Assembly (NCBI GenBank): GCA_041745295.1
Contig: JBGTJE010000019.1
Span: 1-64,000, forward strand
DNA: 64,000 bases
Reading direction: 5' to 3'
From: JANMEB01 sp041745295
GTDB lineage: Bacteria; Planctomycetota; Planctomycetia; Pirellulales; Pirellulaceae
Part shown: positions 6,624 to 16,057 of the stretch, one piece after another
Numbering within the stretch: the stretch's first letter is position 1
How the letters are laid out: every line of letters begins with the position of its first letter
Notes under the pieces: generated by a model
Databases searched by the model: none
Told to the model about the DNA's origin: nothing
Seen by the model: the letters and a program-made list of their open reading frames with translations, nothing else
Translations under genes and position numbers: made by a program

Positions 6624-9488
6624 TTACATTCCAATCAGGCTGAGTTGCTGGAGCAAACCAGCCAGTGATGCATCGGTAACAGGTTTATTGAGAAATGCTT
6701 GTGCGCCATAGCGTTTCGCACGGGCGCGAAGGCTTTCTTCAGTACGACTGCTGACCACGACTACGGGCGTGTCGAGCAAATGGCGTTGGCGAATTTCGCC
6801 CAATAATTCCAGCCCGCCCAGTCGCGGCATATCGAGATCCGTAATCACCAACTGAAAGGTGTCGCGGCGCAAGCAATCGAGCGCTTGCAAGCCGTCGCAG
6901 GCTTCGACGATTTCGAGCCCATGCCGATTCAATCGTTTCACCAGACTCATCCGCGCGCTGAGCGAGTCGTCGACCACTAAGACACGTTTCGGGGAGGTCG
7001 CGGCGGCGGTAGCTACGAAGTCAATCCGATCACCCGTTTGGATCTCGGCTAGATGCGGTCGGCATAAGTCCCACAACCGAATCGGATCGATCGTGAGAAC
7101 CATTGCGCCACCTCCGGACAACGTGACTCCGCCGGCAAACGGATGTTGTTTTAACGACCGAGGCAAGGCCCGCACGACGACTTCTTCGCCCCCGACGATC
7201 GCGTCGACGATCAGATTGACTCGGACGCTGCCGCCGCGATTGCCCGAGTCTAGATCGAGGACCAAAAGCCGGTTATCCGCGCGATTCTCGGAGCTGGGAA
7301 GATTCGCCACACGCGAGAATGAAATACTAGGCGTCGGCGGCAGTTGGTCTAAATTCCCTGGATGGCCGACCAGCGGGACCAAATTCTGAGCGGCGCTGAC
7401 CGATTGCATCGGGACGGCAAACAGTTGCCCGCCCGAACGGAACACCATCGCATGCTCGATCCCGCTCCGCAAGGGAATGGACAATCGAATGGTCGTCCCC
7501 TGCCCCGTCGACGAGTCGACCTCGATTCGTCCGTGCAACCGATCGATCGCGGTGGCGGCGACGTCCATTCCGACGCCGCGACCCGAGACCTCCGACGCAG
7601 CGTCGCGCGTCGAGAATCCTGGTTGGAAGATGAGCTTGGCGAGCTCCTGATGCGTCGGCGATCGGTCGGGCGAGAGCAAGCCGCATTCATAACCGCGGCG
7701 GCGCAGCGCGTCGTAATCGAGCCCTTGGCCGTCGTCGGCGACATTGATGCCCAACAAGTTTGCGCTGGACGTGATTTGCAATGTGACCTGTCCGACGGCG
7801 GATTTGCCCCGCGCGGTTCGGGTCGTAGCGTCTTCGATCCCGTGGCTCACCGCGTTGCGAACGATATGCAACAGCGGATCGTAAAGCTGTTCTTGCAAGG
7901 ATTGTTCGATGGCCGTTTGGTGACCGATGAATTGGATTTGGACTTGCTTGCCTTCAGCCCGGGCCGCATCGCGCGCCGCGCGCTGGAGTCTTTGGAATAG
8001 TCCCGACACCGGAAGGCGCCGCAGTTGCATCATCTCTTGGCGAAATTGCCGGATAAAATGCGTCAGCGCGACGTTCTCTTCGCCGATCGGCCGATAAAAG
8101 TCGCGAATCCCGCGGGAGATTTCCGACAAGTCGCTGGCGACTTCCGCGATTGCCTTGGAACTCGCCAACTCCAGTCCCAAATAAGCCAACCCAAAGTCGG
8201 CGGCGATGGCGGACGGGCCGTTGATAGTCGGATTGTTTTCGGCGACCGGTAAAACTTTGCTGACATCGCATAACTGATCCGAAAACTGTTTCAGCCGCGC
8301 CGCGCAATAGCCCAATTCCTGGTTCAACAAGTTGAGTTCGCTGATTTGCGTTTCGCGACGGTTGCGCAAAACGACCAGTTCGGCCAACATGTCCATCAGC
8401 CGATCCAGCTTCGATGAGCGAACGCGGACGGAGCTGGGGACATCCCCATCGGAACTCTCGGAGATGATTGACGGGGAACTCACCACCGCACCGCCGGGAT
8501 CAGCAGTCGAGCACGAAGTGGAAAGGTGGGCGGCGGTTGGAGACGCACCTGACTCGAGCGGCCCCACGTGACTGCGCACCGCATCGACCGCGGCCAGCAA
8601 CATTTCGGTATTCAATTGTTCGTTGGAATCCGAATGCCGTTCGAGCGCAGCTTCGACTTCGTGCAGATAGTTAGCCAGGTCGCTGAGCCCGACGCTTGCC
8701 GACGCTCCCTTGAGTGTGTGCAGTTCGCGGCAGATTTGTCGATAATGGTCGCCATTGCGTGGATTAGCCTCCGATTCCAATACGGTTTGCTCGATCGCAC
8801 TGAGACAACGACTCGCATCCTGCAAAAAAGCGTCGCGCAAGTCCAGATCGACATGCATTTCGCACATCTGCATCGAGTCCAGCGCCAATTGGATCGTCGG
8901 CGCGCCGACACCGGTCGCCGTCCGTCCGCCTGCGAAATCGGTCGACTCCCGATCCTGGTCGCGAATCGCCGACAGCAGCAGACTGATTTGCTCGGCGCAA
9001 TTCTCGGGAACGAAGCCGAGGGCTTCGTTGTTTTCCCGTTGCGGAACTCCCTTCAACAGGTCGTCAAAGCGATGCTCGACTGAATCATCGCTCGCGCCAT
9101 TCGGCCCAAGAAGTTGTAAGCAATCGCCCCAGCGATTACGCGCTTGGTCAATCGTATCCTGAAGGGTAGGAAGGGGCGTGTCATCGCTTTCCAGCGCGGC
9201 TAGAACCTGCGGAGCGCTAGACTGCACAAACGCAAGGATTTCCTTGATGTCATTCGACGGGCTCGACGATTCAGGAGTTTGAGTTTCGACAATTTCCAGC
9301 AACGTGGTCAAGAGCGTGGCGCATTCCTCTAACTCGTGCAAGTCCGCCGCGCCTGCCGAACCGGCAATTCCGCGCAACAGGTTTTGCGCCTGGAGCCACG
9401 TGGCGTGATTGCTCGACTCTGCGTCGAGCCACTCGCGCAGTGGAGCCGCGGCAGTTGGAGTCGACGGTTGTTGGGTATCGCTGCGCAT
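6624..9488 (-). CDS. CheA-type hybrid histidine kinase (Hpt-kinase-CheW-receiver)
   Basis: A 954-residue soluble kinase. An N-terminal segment (about 30-70) looks like an Hpt helix bundle in which the phosphorylatable His is lost. A second Hpt domain (about 213-310) has His257 in ELHTLKG. Dimerisation and HATPase domains follow, with the N box HIVRNAVSHGIED near 540 and G boxes DDGQGLD and GRGVGMDV. A CheW-like domain spans about 680-815. The C-terminal receiver (about 832-954) begins with VLVVDDS and has its phosphoacceptor in ITDLDMP. The layout is that of PilL/ChpA or cyanobacterial PilL-like hybrids rather than flagellar CheA. It follows the MCP gene by 18 bases. No CheR or CheB gene is present in the operon, so methylation-based adaptation, if any, must come from elsewhere. 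Confidence 0.93.
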   Translation of the reverse strand: MRSDTQQPSTPTAAAPLREWLDAESSNHATWLQAQNLLRGIAGSAGAADLHELEECATLLTTLLEIVETQTPESSSPSNDIKEILAFVQSSAPQVLAALESDDTPLPTLQDTIDQARNRWGDCLQLLGPNGASDDSVEHRFDDLLKGVPQRENNEALGFVPENCAEQISLLLSAIRDQDRESTDFAGGRTATGVGAPTIQLALDSMQMCEMHVDLDLRDAFLQDASRCLSAIEQTVLESEANPRNGDHYRQICRELHTLKGASASVGLSDLANYLHEVEAALERHSDSNEQLNTEMLLAAVDAVRSHVGPLESGASPTAAHLSTSCSTADPGGAVVSSPSIISESSDGDVPSSVRVRSSKLDRLMDMLAELVVLRNRRETQISELNLLNQELGYCAARLKQFSDQLCDVSKVLPVAENNPTINGPSAIAADFGLAYLGLELASSKAIAEVASDLSEISRGIRDFYRPIGEENVALTHFIRQFRQEMMQLRRLPVSGLFQRLQRAARDAARAEGKQVQIQFIGHQTAIEQSLQEQLYDPLLHIVRNAVSHGIEDATTRTARGKSAVGQVTLQITSSANLLGINVADDGQGLDYDALRRRGYECGLLSPDRSPTHQELAKLIFQPGFSTRDAASEVSGRGVGMDVAATAIDRLHGRIEVDSSTGQGTTIRLSIPLRSGIEHAMVFRSGGQLFAVPMQSVSAAQNLVPLVGHPGNLDQLPPTPSISFSRVANLPSSENRADNRLLVLDLDSGNRGGSVRVNLIVDAIVGGEEVVVRALPRSLKQHPFAGGVTLSGGGAMVLTIDPIRLWDLCRPHLAEIQTGDRIDFVATAAATSPKRVLVVDDSLSARMSLVKRLNRHGLEIVEACDGLQALDCLRRDTFQLVITDLDMPRLGGLELLGEIRQRHLLDTPVVVVSSRTEESLRARAKRYGAQAFLNKPVTDASLAGLLQQLSLIGM

Positions 9489-9506
9489 ATTTCAATATGT
9501 TCAAAT

Positions 9507-10934
9507 TTAACTATGGGAGTGGACCAAATTCGCGGCGGATTCCAAGTTTTGGGCTACGCGGTCAACGACATCGGACGAATCGCTGGAATCCCAGCTCGGT
9601 TCGCCAAATCCGTTGGCGCCGTCACGTTCTGCCGAATCAGGGACATTCGAATCGACTGCGTTACGACGCGATTCGGGATTAAGTTGTCGGACAGTGCCGC
9701 AAAGTTGCTGCGTCAATTTATCCAACGACTTCGTTGTCCAGCGTACGCCTTCGACGTGGCTTCTGCTGCCGCGGTTGGCTTCGGAGATTCGCTGCATGAC
9801 TTCGACGAACTCTTGGGTCAAGCGAAGTTGTTGCTCTGTGCAAGCCGTGACCCGCTCGGTTCTTGCGGCAGCATCGTTGGAGGATTGGTGGATCGCCCGC
9901 AACGAATCGCCGGCTTTGACCAGGCGTTTAAGCACGTGCTGGACTTGTGATTGCTCATCGTCGATTACGGTGATGGATTGTTGCGTTTCGTTTTGAATGT
10001 TTTCAATTCGCATGGCCACATCGCGCGATGCCTCGGCGGATTGTTCCGCCAAACTACGGACTTCTTCGGCCACCACAGCGAAACCGCGTCCATGCTCCCC
10101 CGCGCGCACCGATTCGATTGACGCATTCAAAGCCAATAAATCGGTTCGCGAGGAAATCTGTCCGATGGTTTGAACGATAAAGCCAATTTCGCGCGTATGC
10201 TCGCCCAAAGCGCGCAAGCGTTTCTCGCGACTCGACACGAGCGCTTGAATCTCGCCCAACTCGCTGACCAATTGCTCGAATTGCTGCAAGCTGTCCCGCG
10301 AGGATTGATGCGTCGACTGCGCCGACACGTTGGCCGCAGTGGCATTTTCCAAAACGGTGTCGATGAACGCCGAAACGCCTTCAATCATCCGTGCGGTTTT
10401 GCCCACGGCCGCCGATTGCTCTTGGCTTCCGCTTGAAATGTGATCGGCACAGCGGTTGATTTCCCGACCGCAAGCGTGAATCTGACGCAAATCGCCATCG
10501 ATACGCTTGCTGAGGCTGGAGAGAATTGCGCTCAGTTGCCGCACCGAAGTTGTGGACGACGAAGCATCGTCACCGCGGCGATTGAGACTGGAAACCAACG
10601 CTTTCAGTTCGTCGAATTCGGACTTGAATTGGTTGGCCTGATCAGCGGCTTCATGTAGCGCTGTCTGCATTGCTTGCCCGATGGCATCCAATTCAGCAAA
10701 GCCTGTGTCTGGCTGTAGGGTGTGTCCGATCGTCGTCTGTTGCCGAAGTTCGCGCAGTCCGGAGCGGAGTCTTAATTGAATCCAAAGAGTTAGTCCGCCG
10801 GCAACAAGTAGCAGACCGCAACCTACCGCAACGGCCAAGGCTGACGTGTACGAAATCCCAATCACCAGGCCGCTCATTGCGGCAAGGAACAAGCACACGG
10901 CTTGAACTGTGATGAGGACAGATTGGAGTTTCAT
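9507..10934 (-). CDS. methyl-accepting chemotaxis protein with short membrane anchor
   Basis: A 475-residue transducer. Two adjacent hydrophobic helices (about 7-28 and 31-52) with a loop of only a few residues anchor it, so there is no periplasmic sensing domain. A HAMP-like region follows. The conserved signalling tip lies at about 248-300 (NASIESVRAGEHGRGFAVVA). The C-terminus has no CheR-binding pentapeptide. Input may therefore come from the membrane or cytoplasm, or from partner proteins. It lies between the CheW gene (10 bases upstream) and the CheA gene (18 bases downstream). Confidence 0.93.
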   Translation of the reverse strand: MKLQSVLITVQAVCLFLAAMSGLVIGISYTSALAVAVGCGLLLVAGGLTLWIQLRLRSGLRELRQQTTIGHTLQPDTGFAELDAIGQAMQTALHEAADQANQFKSEFDELKALVSSLNRRGDDASSSTTSVRQLSAILSSLSKRIDGDLRQIHACGREINRCADHISSGSQEQSAAVGKTARMIEGVSAFIDTVLENATAANVSAQSTHQSSRDSLQQFEQLVSELGEIQALVSSREKRLRALGEHTREIGFIVQTIGQISSRTDLLALNASIESVRAGEHGRGFAVVAEEVRSLAEQSAEASRDVAMRIENIQNETQQSITVIDDEQSQVQHVLKRLVKAGDSLRAIHQSSNDAAARTERVTACTEQQLRLTQEFVEVMQRISEANRGSRSHVEGVRWTTKSLDKLTQQLCGTVRQLNPESRRNAVDSNVPDSAERDGANGFGEPSWDSSDSSDVVDRVAQNLESAANLVHSHS

Positions 10935-10944
10935 GAAGTCATTC

Positions 10945-11484
10945 CTATGATGCCGGAGGCGTGAAGCTACAGTCTTGTGGACTGCGGGAGGAATTAGTTT
11001 GCTCGATTGCCTGCTGTCGCGTTTGATTCCACGCGTGGTTCAGTCGGACTTGGACAAACTCGCAGAGATTTTGCGAGTCAATCGCCGTCACGAAGTGGTC
11101 CTTGAATGCAGTCGACCCGATGCTTACCGACGACCAGCTGGCGGCTTGACCTCGGTGGGCGTTGAGAGATAGCTCCAGTGATTCCAAGCCCAGGACTTCG
11201 TCGATCAGCAGCCCCCAGGGTCCCGTGTCATTGATCAATACCAGCATTTGCTGCTCCATTTGCGGCTCGGGACGAACTCCGCGGGCGGTGCAAAAGCTGT
11301 AGACGGGAAAAAATTCGCGCTGTTCGTGCGCTAGTCCCGCCAACACCTCGTCGGTCATCGGCAGGGGACACAGGTCGGGGCGTGGACCGACGTTGCGAAT
11401 CGCCAGGGCGGGCACGCAAAAGCGATCGTTGCCGCTGCGAAAAACGCAATACTTCTCGGATTGATTCAAATCAAACTGGGGCAT
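10945..11484 (-). CDS. cheW: CheW-like adaptor
   Basis: About 179 residues with a single CheW domain: an N-terminal strand YCVFRSGNDRFCVPALAI, the FPVYSF segment, WGLLIDEVLGLESL, and a C-terminal extension after residue 145. It should couple the MCP to the CheA-type kinase encoded just downstream. An in-frame TTG at 11490 would add two residues; the ATG at 11484 is preferred. It begins 11 bases after the stop of the unknown small gene. Confidence 0.88.
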   Translation of the reverse strand: MPQFDLNQSEKYCVFRSGNDRFCVPALAIRNVGPRPDLCPLPMTDEVLAGLAHEQREFFPVYSFCTARGVRPEPQMEQQMLVLINDTGPWGLLIDEVLGLESLELSLNAHRGQAASWSSVSIGSTAFKDHFVTAIDSQNLCEFVQVRLNHAWNQTRQQAIEQTNSSRSPQDCSFTPPAS

Positions 11485-11495
11485 GATCAAGGCAA

Positions 11496-11927
11496 CTAAA
11501 ACGATGGATCGGTGGCGTTTGGATCGCCGTATCGGTTGGCGCTCTCTCCCACGATGGGGCTTTTCGTGTGCGGGTCGCTCACTGGCGTATCCGAGAGCGA
11601 TGGAAGTGCCGAACTCCGCTTTGATTTCAATTGCTTGGTTAACTTGTTCTGCAGCGATGCCAAGTATTCGTCGCCTTCGGACTCGGAAGTCGGTGTCGCC
11701 TCGCCGGAGTTGCCGATCGGGGATTCCAAGCGACTGTTTGTACTCAGATGATTTCCAACCTCCAGTTCGCGGTGGTGATCACAGGCCAACGCACAATTCA
11801 GCAATCCCGCGACTTCATGTAACTCCGATAGTGTCTCCTGGGCAAATAGATTGATTTCGCTCAACCATTGCTCGAAATCGGAAGCGGACTTGCGCTCTCC
11901 TTTTGCGGCCTTCGTGAGTTTGGACAT
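11496..11927 (-). CDS. hypothetical protein of the chemosensory operon
   Basis: About 143 residues. Residues 1-50 are predicted helical (SDFEQWLSEINLF and a following Leu-rich helix); the rest is rich in Ser, Pro, Asn and Asp and looks disordered. No signal peptide, membrane segment or recognised domain. The ATG at 11927 is the first in frame; a TTG at 11948 is the alternative. It lies between the CheY-like and CheW genes with short gaps on each side, so it is probably co-translated and part of the array. Function unknown. Confidence 0.6.
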   Translation of the reverse strand: MSKLTKAAKGERKSASDFEQWLSEINLFAQETLSELHEVAGLLNCALACDHHRELEVGNHLSTNSRLESPIGNSGEATPTSESEGDEYLASLQNKLTKQLKSKRSSALPSLSDTPVSDPHTKSPIVGESANRYGDPNATDPSF

Positions 11928-11992
11928 GGCATCACACAAGCAATACAAAGGACGATGATGGACTCTGAATGATCGAATGCGATTCGGATTGT

Positions 11993-12376
11993 TCAGCCGT
12001 CTTGAATGGCCAAAGCAATTTGTTTTTCGATTTCAGCCAACAATAGATCTGCCTGGACAGGCTTGCGCAGATAAGCGCCGTACGCATTACCGAGCAACTC
12101 AAGCGCTTTTGAATTGACACACGTTAGAAAAATAATCGGGAGATTATCCCAAGGAGGCCCCATCGCCTTCAGCCGCTCGCAAACGGCATATCCATCCAGC
12201 CCGGGCATCACGATATCCAAGACCGCAAGCGACGGGCGATGCTCTCGCGCCAATTGCACCGCCGAAATGCCGTCCGCAGCCGTGATGACGTTGTACCCGG
12301 CGTAGGTGAGCGCCCGGCCGACAAGCGTGCGAACCGTTTTGCTATCGTCTGCCAACAGGATTGACGGCTGAGACAT
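11993..12376 (-). CDS. CheY/PilH-like single-domain response regulator
   Basis: A 127-residue receiver. Asp10 and Asp11 lie in LLADDS, the phosphoacceptor is Asp54 in AVLDIVMPG, a switch Thr lies in FLTCV and the conserved lysine is in LRKPV. It is the first gene of the eleven-gene minus-strand operon and has a CGGAG ribosome binding site 9 bases before the ATG. It is the likely diffusible phospho-acceptor or phosphate sink of the CheA-type kinase. Confidence 0.93.
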   Translation of the reverse strand: MSQPSILLADDSKTVRTLVGRALTYAGYNVITAADGISAVQLAREHRPSLAVLDIVMPGLDGYAVCERLKAMGPPWDNLPIIFLTCVNSKALELLGNAYGAYLRKPVQADLLLAEIEKQIALAIQDG

Positions 12377-12716
12377 TTCGTGTGACTCCGAAAGTGTTTT
12401 GACATTGACCGACTTGACGTGGCGTTCGGATGAGCGCCAGCCTGCAACCCGAATGAAACCTTATGTCACGAACTCCGCGGGCGTCGCCGGAAAATAAACA
12501 AATCAAAAAATAGCGACAAAACAAGCTTGAGATTTGGCGAATGGTGCACGGACTCCACCCCCAAGCGACCCTCAAGAAAAAGCCGTTCGAACCCAAAATG
12601 GGGGTCGGAACAAAGGGACAGGCATTATTCTGATTGAGGTTTTGGAATCGGTGAGATACGTGCATGTCGAAGTTACGCACGAATGGAGAGAAGCGATGAC
12701 CCTCCCCCGGCGAACG
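12377..12716. other. intergenic region: operon promoter and REP-like half-site
   Basis: This gap separates the propeller/phosphoesterase gene from the chemosensory operon, both on the minus strand, so it must hold the terminator of the first and the promoter of the second. An AT-rich block at about 12490-12535 is the likely promoter area; no convincing -35/-10 pair was identified. Around 12596-12630 the plus strand reads GGGGGTCGGAACAAAGGGAC followed by AGGCATT. I recall this word from dispersed palindromic repeats in planctomycete genomes; here only one arm is clear. Confidence 0.4.
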
Positions 12717-15398
12717 CTACTCGTCTTCTTCGCTCGGACCGATGGCCCATTCGGGATAGGGAACCGAAGTGCCTTTCATGGCACGCCAGAGAATTCGGTT
12801 CAGGACGTCTTCCGGAGCTTTGTCAACTTCGCGAAAGTTCAATCCTGCCGAGACGATCGCATCGTGGCGGAGAATCGGATCCTGGATGCTGCTGGTGCCG
12901 GCGTTCATTTGGTCCAGTGGAATCAGATTAGGAACCGACGTGAAGGATGACAAATCCGCGCGATCGGAAAAACAATCGAACATAGGCGTGGCACTGGCGT
13001 CGAATTGGTTCATCGGAGGAATGCCGAGAATCTGTTCTATTGTTCGCAACAGACTGGTCGTGTTGTATTGCGTGCTGACGATCGTGCCCCGTTTCGCGTA
13101 AGGACTCACGCAGTACGCCGTCGTGCGATAACCGCTGACGTGATCCCAACCGGCTTGAGGATCATCTTCGATCGCGAAAATGGCCATCGCGTTCCAGAAT
13201 TTGGAATGGCTGAGGCCTTCGACAATTCGTCCGAACGCAAGGTCGTTGTCCGCGAGGCACGCGGCCGGAGTCGGGCAGTTCGCGTCGGTTCCCGACGTAT
13301 GATCGTTGGGCAGGCAAATGATAACGAGATCGGGAAATTCTCCGCGCTCCTCGAACTCTTTAAGTTCCTTGAGAATAAAGTCCGCCCGGGCTTGATCGGG
13401 CACCGCCATTTCCCAGCCGACATAACCCGTTGGCGAAAAAGGACGAATGGTTTCGATCGCGGGTTCGCTTTCGAAAATGACGGCATCGCTCTTGCCTTTC
13501 CAAGTCTCATAACACGCCGCAAATGGCGGCACGTCCTTTTTGTCGGGCGCGCGCCAACGGACTTTGGGCTTCATAAATTCGCCGTAGTTACGGAGCCGAA
13601 GCCCTTTGGCCAGCGCCGCATCCCAGAGAAAGCCGGCCGGGGAATAGGCCAAAGCGTCGGCTTCGTCCTCGCCCATTCCGTCGGGATAGCTTCGGGGAAA
13701 TCCAGCAAAACTCTTCTCCATGTAGTCCGTACTGAACGCCGTGGTGCTCCACTGATGGCCGTCGGCGCTGAGAATTCCGGAGCAATACGTGTTATCCAGC
13801 AAGACAAACTCGTCGACCAATTTGTGTTGATTTGGAGTAATATCTCTCCCGAAAACACACAGTTCCGGTTTGCCGCGACCTTTGCCAAGCGCGCCAAAAA
13901 TCTGGTCGTAGGTTCGATTCTCTTTGATCACGTACACGACATGTCGGATCAGGCTCGGTTCGCCGATTCGTTCCGGTATGGCTCGCGGCGGCTGTTCGGC
14001 TCGCGGCGGAAGGCTCGCCGCGTCAATCGCGCTGCGGCGGATGTTCCTGGCGACTCGTTCCGACATTTTCGGCAATTCATCCACCGATGGAATGGGCACG
14101 ATGGAAATGCTTCCGTGATAGTGATGTGAATTGAAACCCTCTGTCGCTTCGCGTTTTTTGGGCTCGATCGGTAACCCTTTGATGTTCGCAGCACAGATTG
14201 CCTTTCGCCGCGAGTCAACCACGACGGCGCCGGGAAACCAACCAACGGGCACAAGTCCAACCAGCCGCGTATCCCCTTTTTCCTTGGGATCGAATTGAAA
14301 AACTGCGATCGCGTTCTGCGTTCCATTGGCCACGTACAATGTTTCGCCCAACTCGTCGAACGCCAACGCGTTCGGCGATGCGCCGAATAGATCCGATGGC
14401 TTAAATTTAGCCCAAACTGTCTCACTGATTTCCTCTTTCGCCACGTCGATCAAGCTTAATGTGTCGCTGCCTGCGTTGGCGCAAACGACGTGCTGCTGAT
14501 CGCGCGTTACTTGCAAGGCACTGGCATGCAAACCTGCGATTAACTCTTGCCCAGCGCTGCCGTCGGAAAGATGAATGATGGAGATCGATCCTTCGCTGGC
14601 GATATGGCGCAGTGGGTCGACTCGAACTTCCGTACCGCGACCCGCCGGACCGGTGAGATCGCCTTGGACCGGGCGTCGCCCGCCCCAATTGCTGACGAAT
14701 GCTTTGTCGCCAGCGAGCACGACGTCGTACGGTGCAACGCCGACTTCGAATGAGCGAAGCATCTCGCCGGATGCGACCTCGATTTCCATCAGCCGGTTCG
14801 ACAGATTCCCGCACACGTACAGCTTGGTACCATCGCCGGACGTAGCTAATCCGCTGGGTATTTCCGGCTTTCGACGCGGGGCATCGGCCTTAGGGAGGGC
14901 GATAGTATGGGAAGGTAGCACCACGCCATCGTCTTTGACTTGAAAGACCTTGATCGAGCCATCGACATTGCTCAGGTAGATGCGGCTCCCATCGGGTGAG
15001 AAAACCAAACCGGTGTAGCTGACTTGCCCACCACGATCGGGCGTAAGAATATTGGCGGACACGGCATCTCCGGGTGCCGCGGTTTGAGCCTCCGCGGGAA
15101 ATGCGACGCGTTGTTGGACTTGGGCTTCGTCGGGATCGATCACCAGCAATTCGCTGGTTTTTCCCGAAACGACTAGCAGCTCGCCGTTGGGCGAAAGGGC
15201 CATTGCTTGCGGGCGAAGCCCGGGCAATTCAATCTGTTTCCCCACGGGTGTCAGGAGCTGATTAACCGGCGTCACAATGACATCGTCGCGCCATCGACCC
15301 ACCAAATCAGTCGATGATTCGAGCGCCGCATCTTGGCCGGAAACGCCAACCGATAGGCCCATCACCGCGACCATTAGCCATCCACACCATCGTGACAT
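12717..15398 (-). CDS. YncE-type beta-propeller fused to phosphoesterase (AcpA/PLC-like)
   Basis: An 893-residue exported protein with an N-terminal signal peptide (hydrophobic segment ending near GVSGQD). Residues about 40-430 are a seven-bladed YncE/lactonase-like propeller (repeats such as LVISG, IYLSNVDGSIKVF, LYVANGTQNAIAVF). Residues about 480-870 form an alkaline-phosphatase-superfamily phosphoesterase domain beginning HVVYVIKENRTYDQIFG, with DGHQWST, PNDHTSG and AIEDDPQAGWDHV as likely metal-site segments. The start at 15398 is preferred because AAAGGA lies 6 bases before it; an ATG at 15404 sits directly on that site. Proteins of this fusion type are frequent in planctomycetes. The substrate is unknown. 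Confidence 0.87.
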   Translation of the reverse strand: MSRWCGWLMVAVMGLSVGVSGQDAALESSTDLVGRWRDDVIVTPVNQLLTPVGKQIELPGLRPQAMALSPNGELLVVSGKTSELLVIDPDEAQVQQRVAFPAEAQTAAPGDAVSANILTPDRGGQVSYTGLVFSPDGSRIYLSNVDGSIKVFQVKDDGVVLPSHTIALPKADAPRRKPEIPSGLATSGDGTKLYVCGNLSNRLMEIEVASGEMLRSFEVGVAPYDVVLAGDKAFVSNWGGRRPVQGDLTGPAGRGTEVRVDPLRHIASEGSISIIHLSDGSAGQELIAGLHASALQVTRDQQHVVCANAGSDTLSLIDVAKEEISETVWAKFKPSDLFGASPNALAFDELGETLYVANGTQNAIAVFQFDPKEKGDTRLVGLVPVGWFPGAVVVDSRRKAICAANIKGLPIEPKKREATEGFNSHHYHGSISIVPIPSVDELPKMSERVARNIRRSAIDAASLPPRAEQPPRAIPERIGEPSLIRHVVYVIKENRTYDQIFGALGKGRGKPELCVFGRDITPNQHKLVDEFVLLDNTYCSGILSADGHQWSTTAFSTDYMEKSFAGFPRSYPDGMGEDEADALAYSPAGFLWDAALAKGLRLRNYGEFMKPKVRWRAPDKKDVPPFAACYETWKGKSDAVIFESEPAIETIRPFSPTGYVGWEMAVPDQARADFILKELKEFEERGEFPDLVIICLPNDHTSGTDANCPTPAACLADNDLAFGRIVEGLSHSKFWNAMAIFAIEDDPQAGWDHVSGYRTTAYCVSPYAKRGTIVSTQYNTTSLLRTIEQILGIPPMNQFDASATPMFDCFSDRADLSSFTSVPNLIPLDQMNAGTSSIQDPILRHDAIVSAGLNFREVDKAPEDVLNRILWRAMKGTSVPYPEWAIGPSEEDE

Positions 15399-15511
15399 TG
15401 ACATTCCTTTTCAGCAGGGAAGCAAGACTTGCCGATTTTACATTCTGCGCATCGTGCCGTCATCGTCCGCGATGACTGAGCTCGTCCCGAACACGTGGGG
15501 CATCATGTTTA

Positions 15512-16057
15512 TCACCGCGGCCACATCGCGGCGAAAATAAGCCCGACAATTAATCCGTAAACAATGCCGTCCAAAATATTGGTCCAGGCAGGCCGTTTAA
15601 ACCAAATGTCATTCGGTATAGCGGCTACGGTGTACGTCAGAATTCCCGCCGTACCGGCGATGCGAAAAACTCGCAGGAACGACGTATCTGAGCCCGCAAG
15701 CGCGAACCAAAACAAGTAGGCCAGACACACGTTGACAATCAGGAAGAATACGAACGTGCATGCCACGTTAGCGCCCATGTTCACATGGCCCAAAACCGTG
15801 AGAGTTCCGGATGGGCCTTCCTTGAATTTGCGCTTCATTTCCGAATCGTTTGCTTCTTGGTGAGTGCAATAGGGAAACATATACCGACCCACCGGCACGT
15901 GTAAGTCACGCACTAGCGTTATGAATTTTTCTTCGCTTCCAAGTTTGGCGTAGTCATTGCGATGGTGCGGCATGAACATCCAGGCCACGGCACTGGCAAA
16001 GAACAAGACAACACTTGAGACTACGATGGGCAACCAAAGCGCGGTTAGGAACTCCAT
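15512..16057 (-). CDS. uncharacterised integral membrane protein
   Basis: A 181-residue protein with about five hydrophobic segments: near residues 5-27, 92-120, 128-145 and two more in the last 40 residues. A conserved-looking loop contains WMFMPHHRNDY, VGRYMFPYC and KFKEGPSGTLTVL. I recall a widespread, unnamed bacterial family with the same His-His-x-x-Asp-Tyr and YMFPxC segments, but no function. The ATG at 16057 follows a GGAGAAG site and is preferred over one at 16162. It stands alone between the TolC gene and the propeller gene. Confidence 0.75.
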   Translation of the reverse strand: MEFLTALWLPIVVSSVVLFFASAVAWMFMPHHRNDYAKLGSEEKFITLVRDLHVPVGRYMFPYCTHQEANDSEMKRKFKEGPSGTLTVLGHVNMGANVACTFVFFLIVNVCLAYLFWFALAGSDTSFLRVFRIAGTAGILTYTVAAIPNDIWFKRPAWTNILDGIVYGLIVGLIFAAMWPR

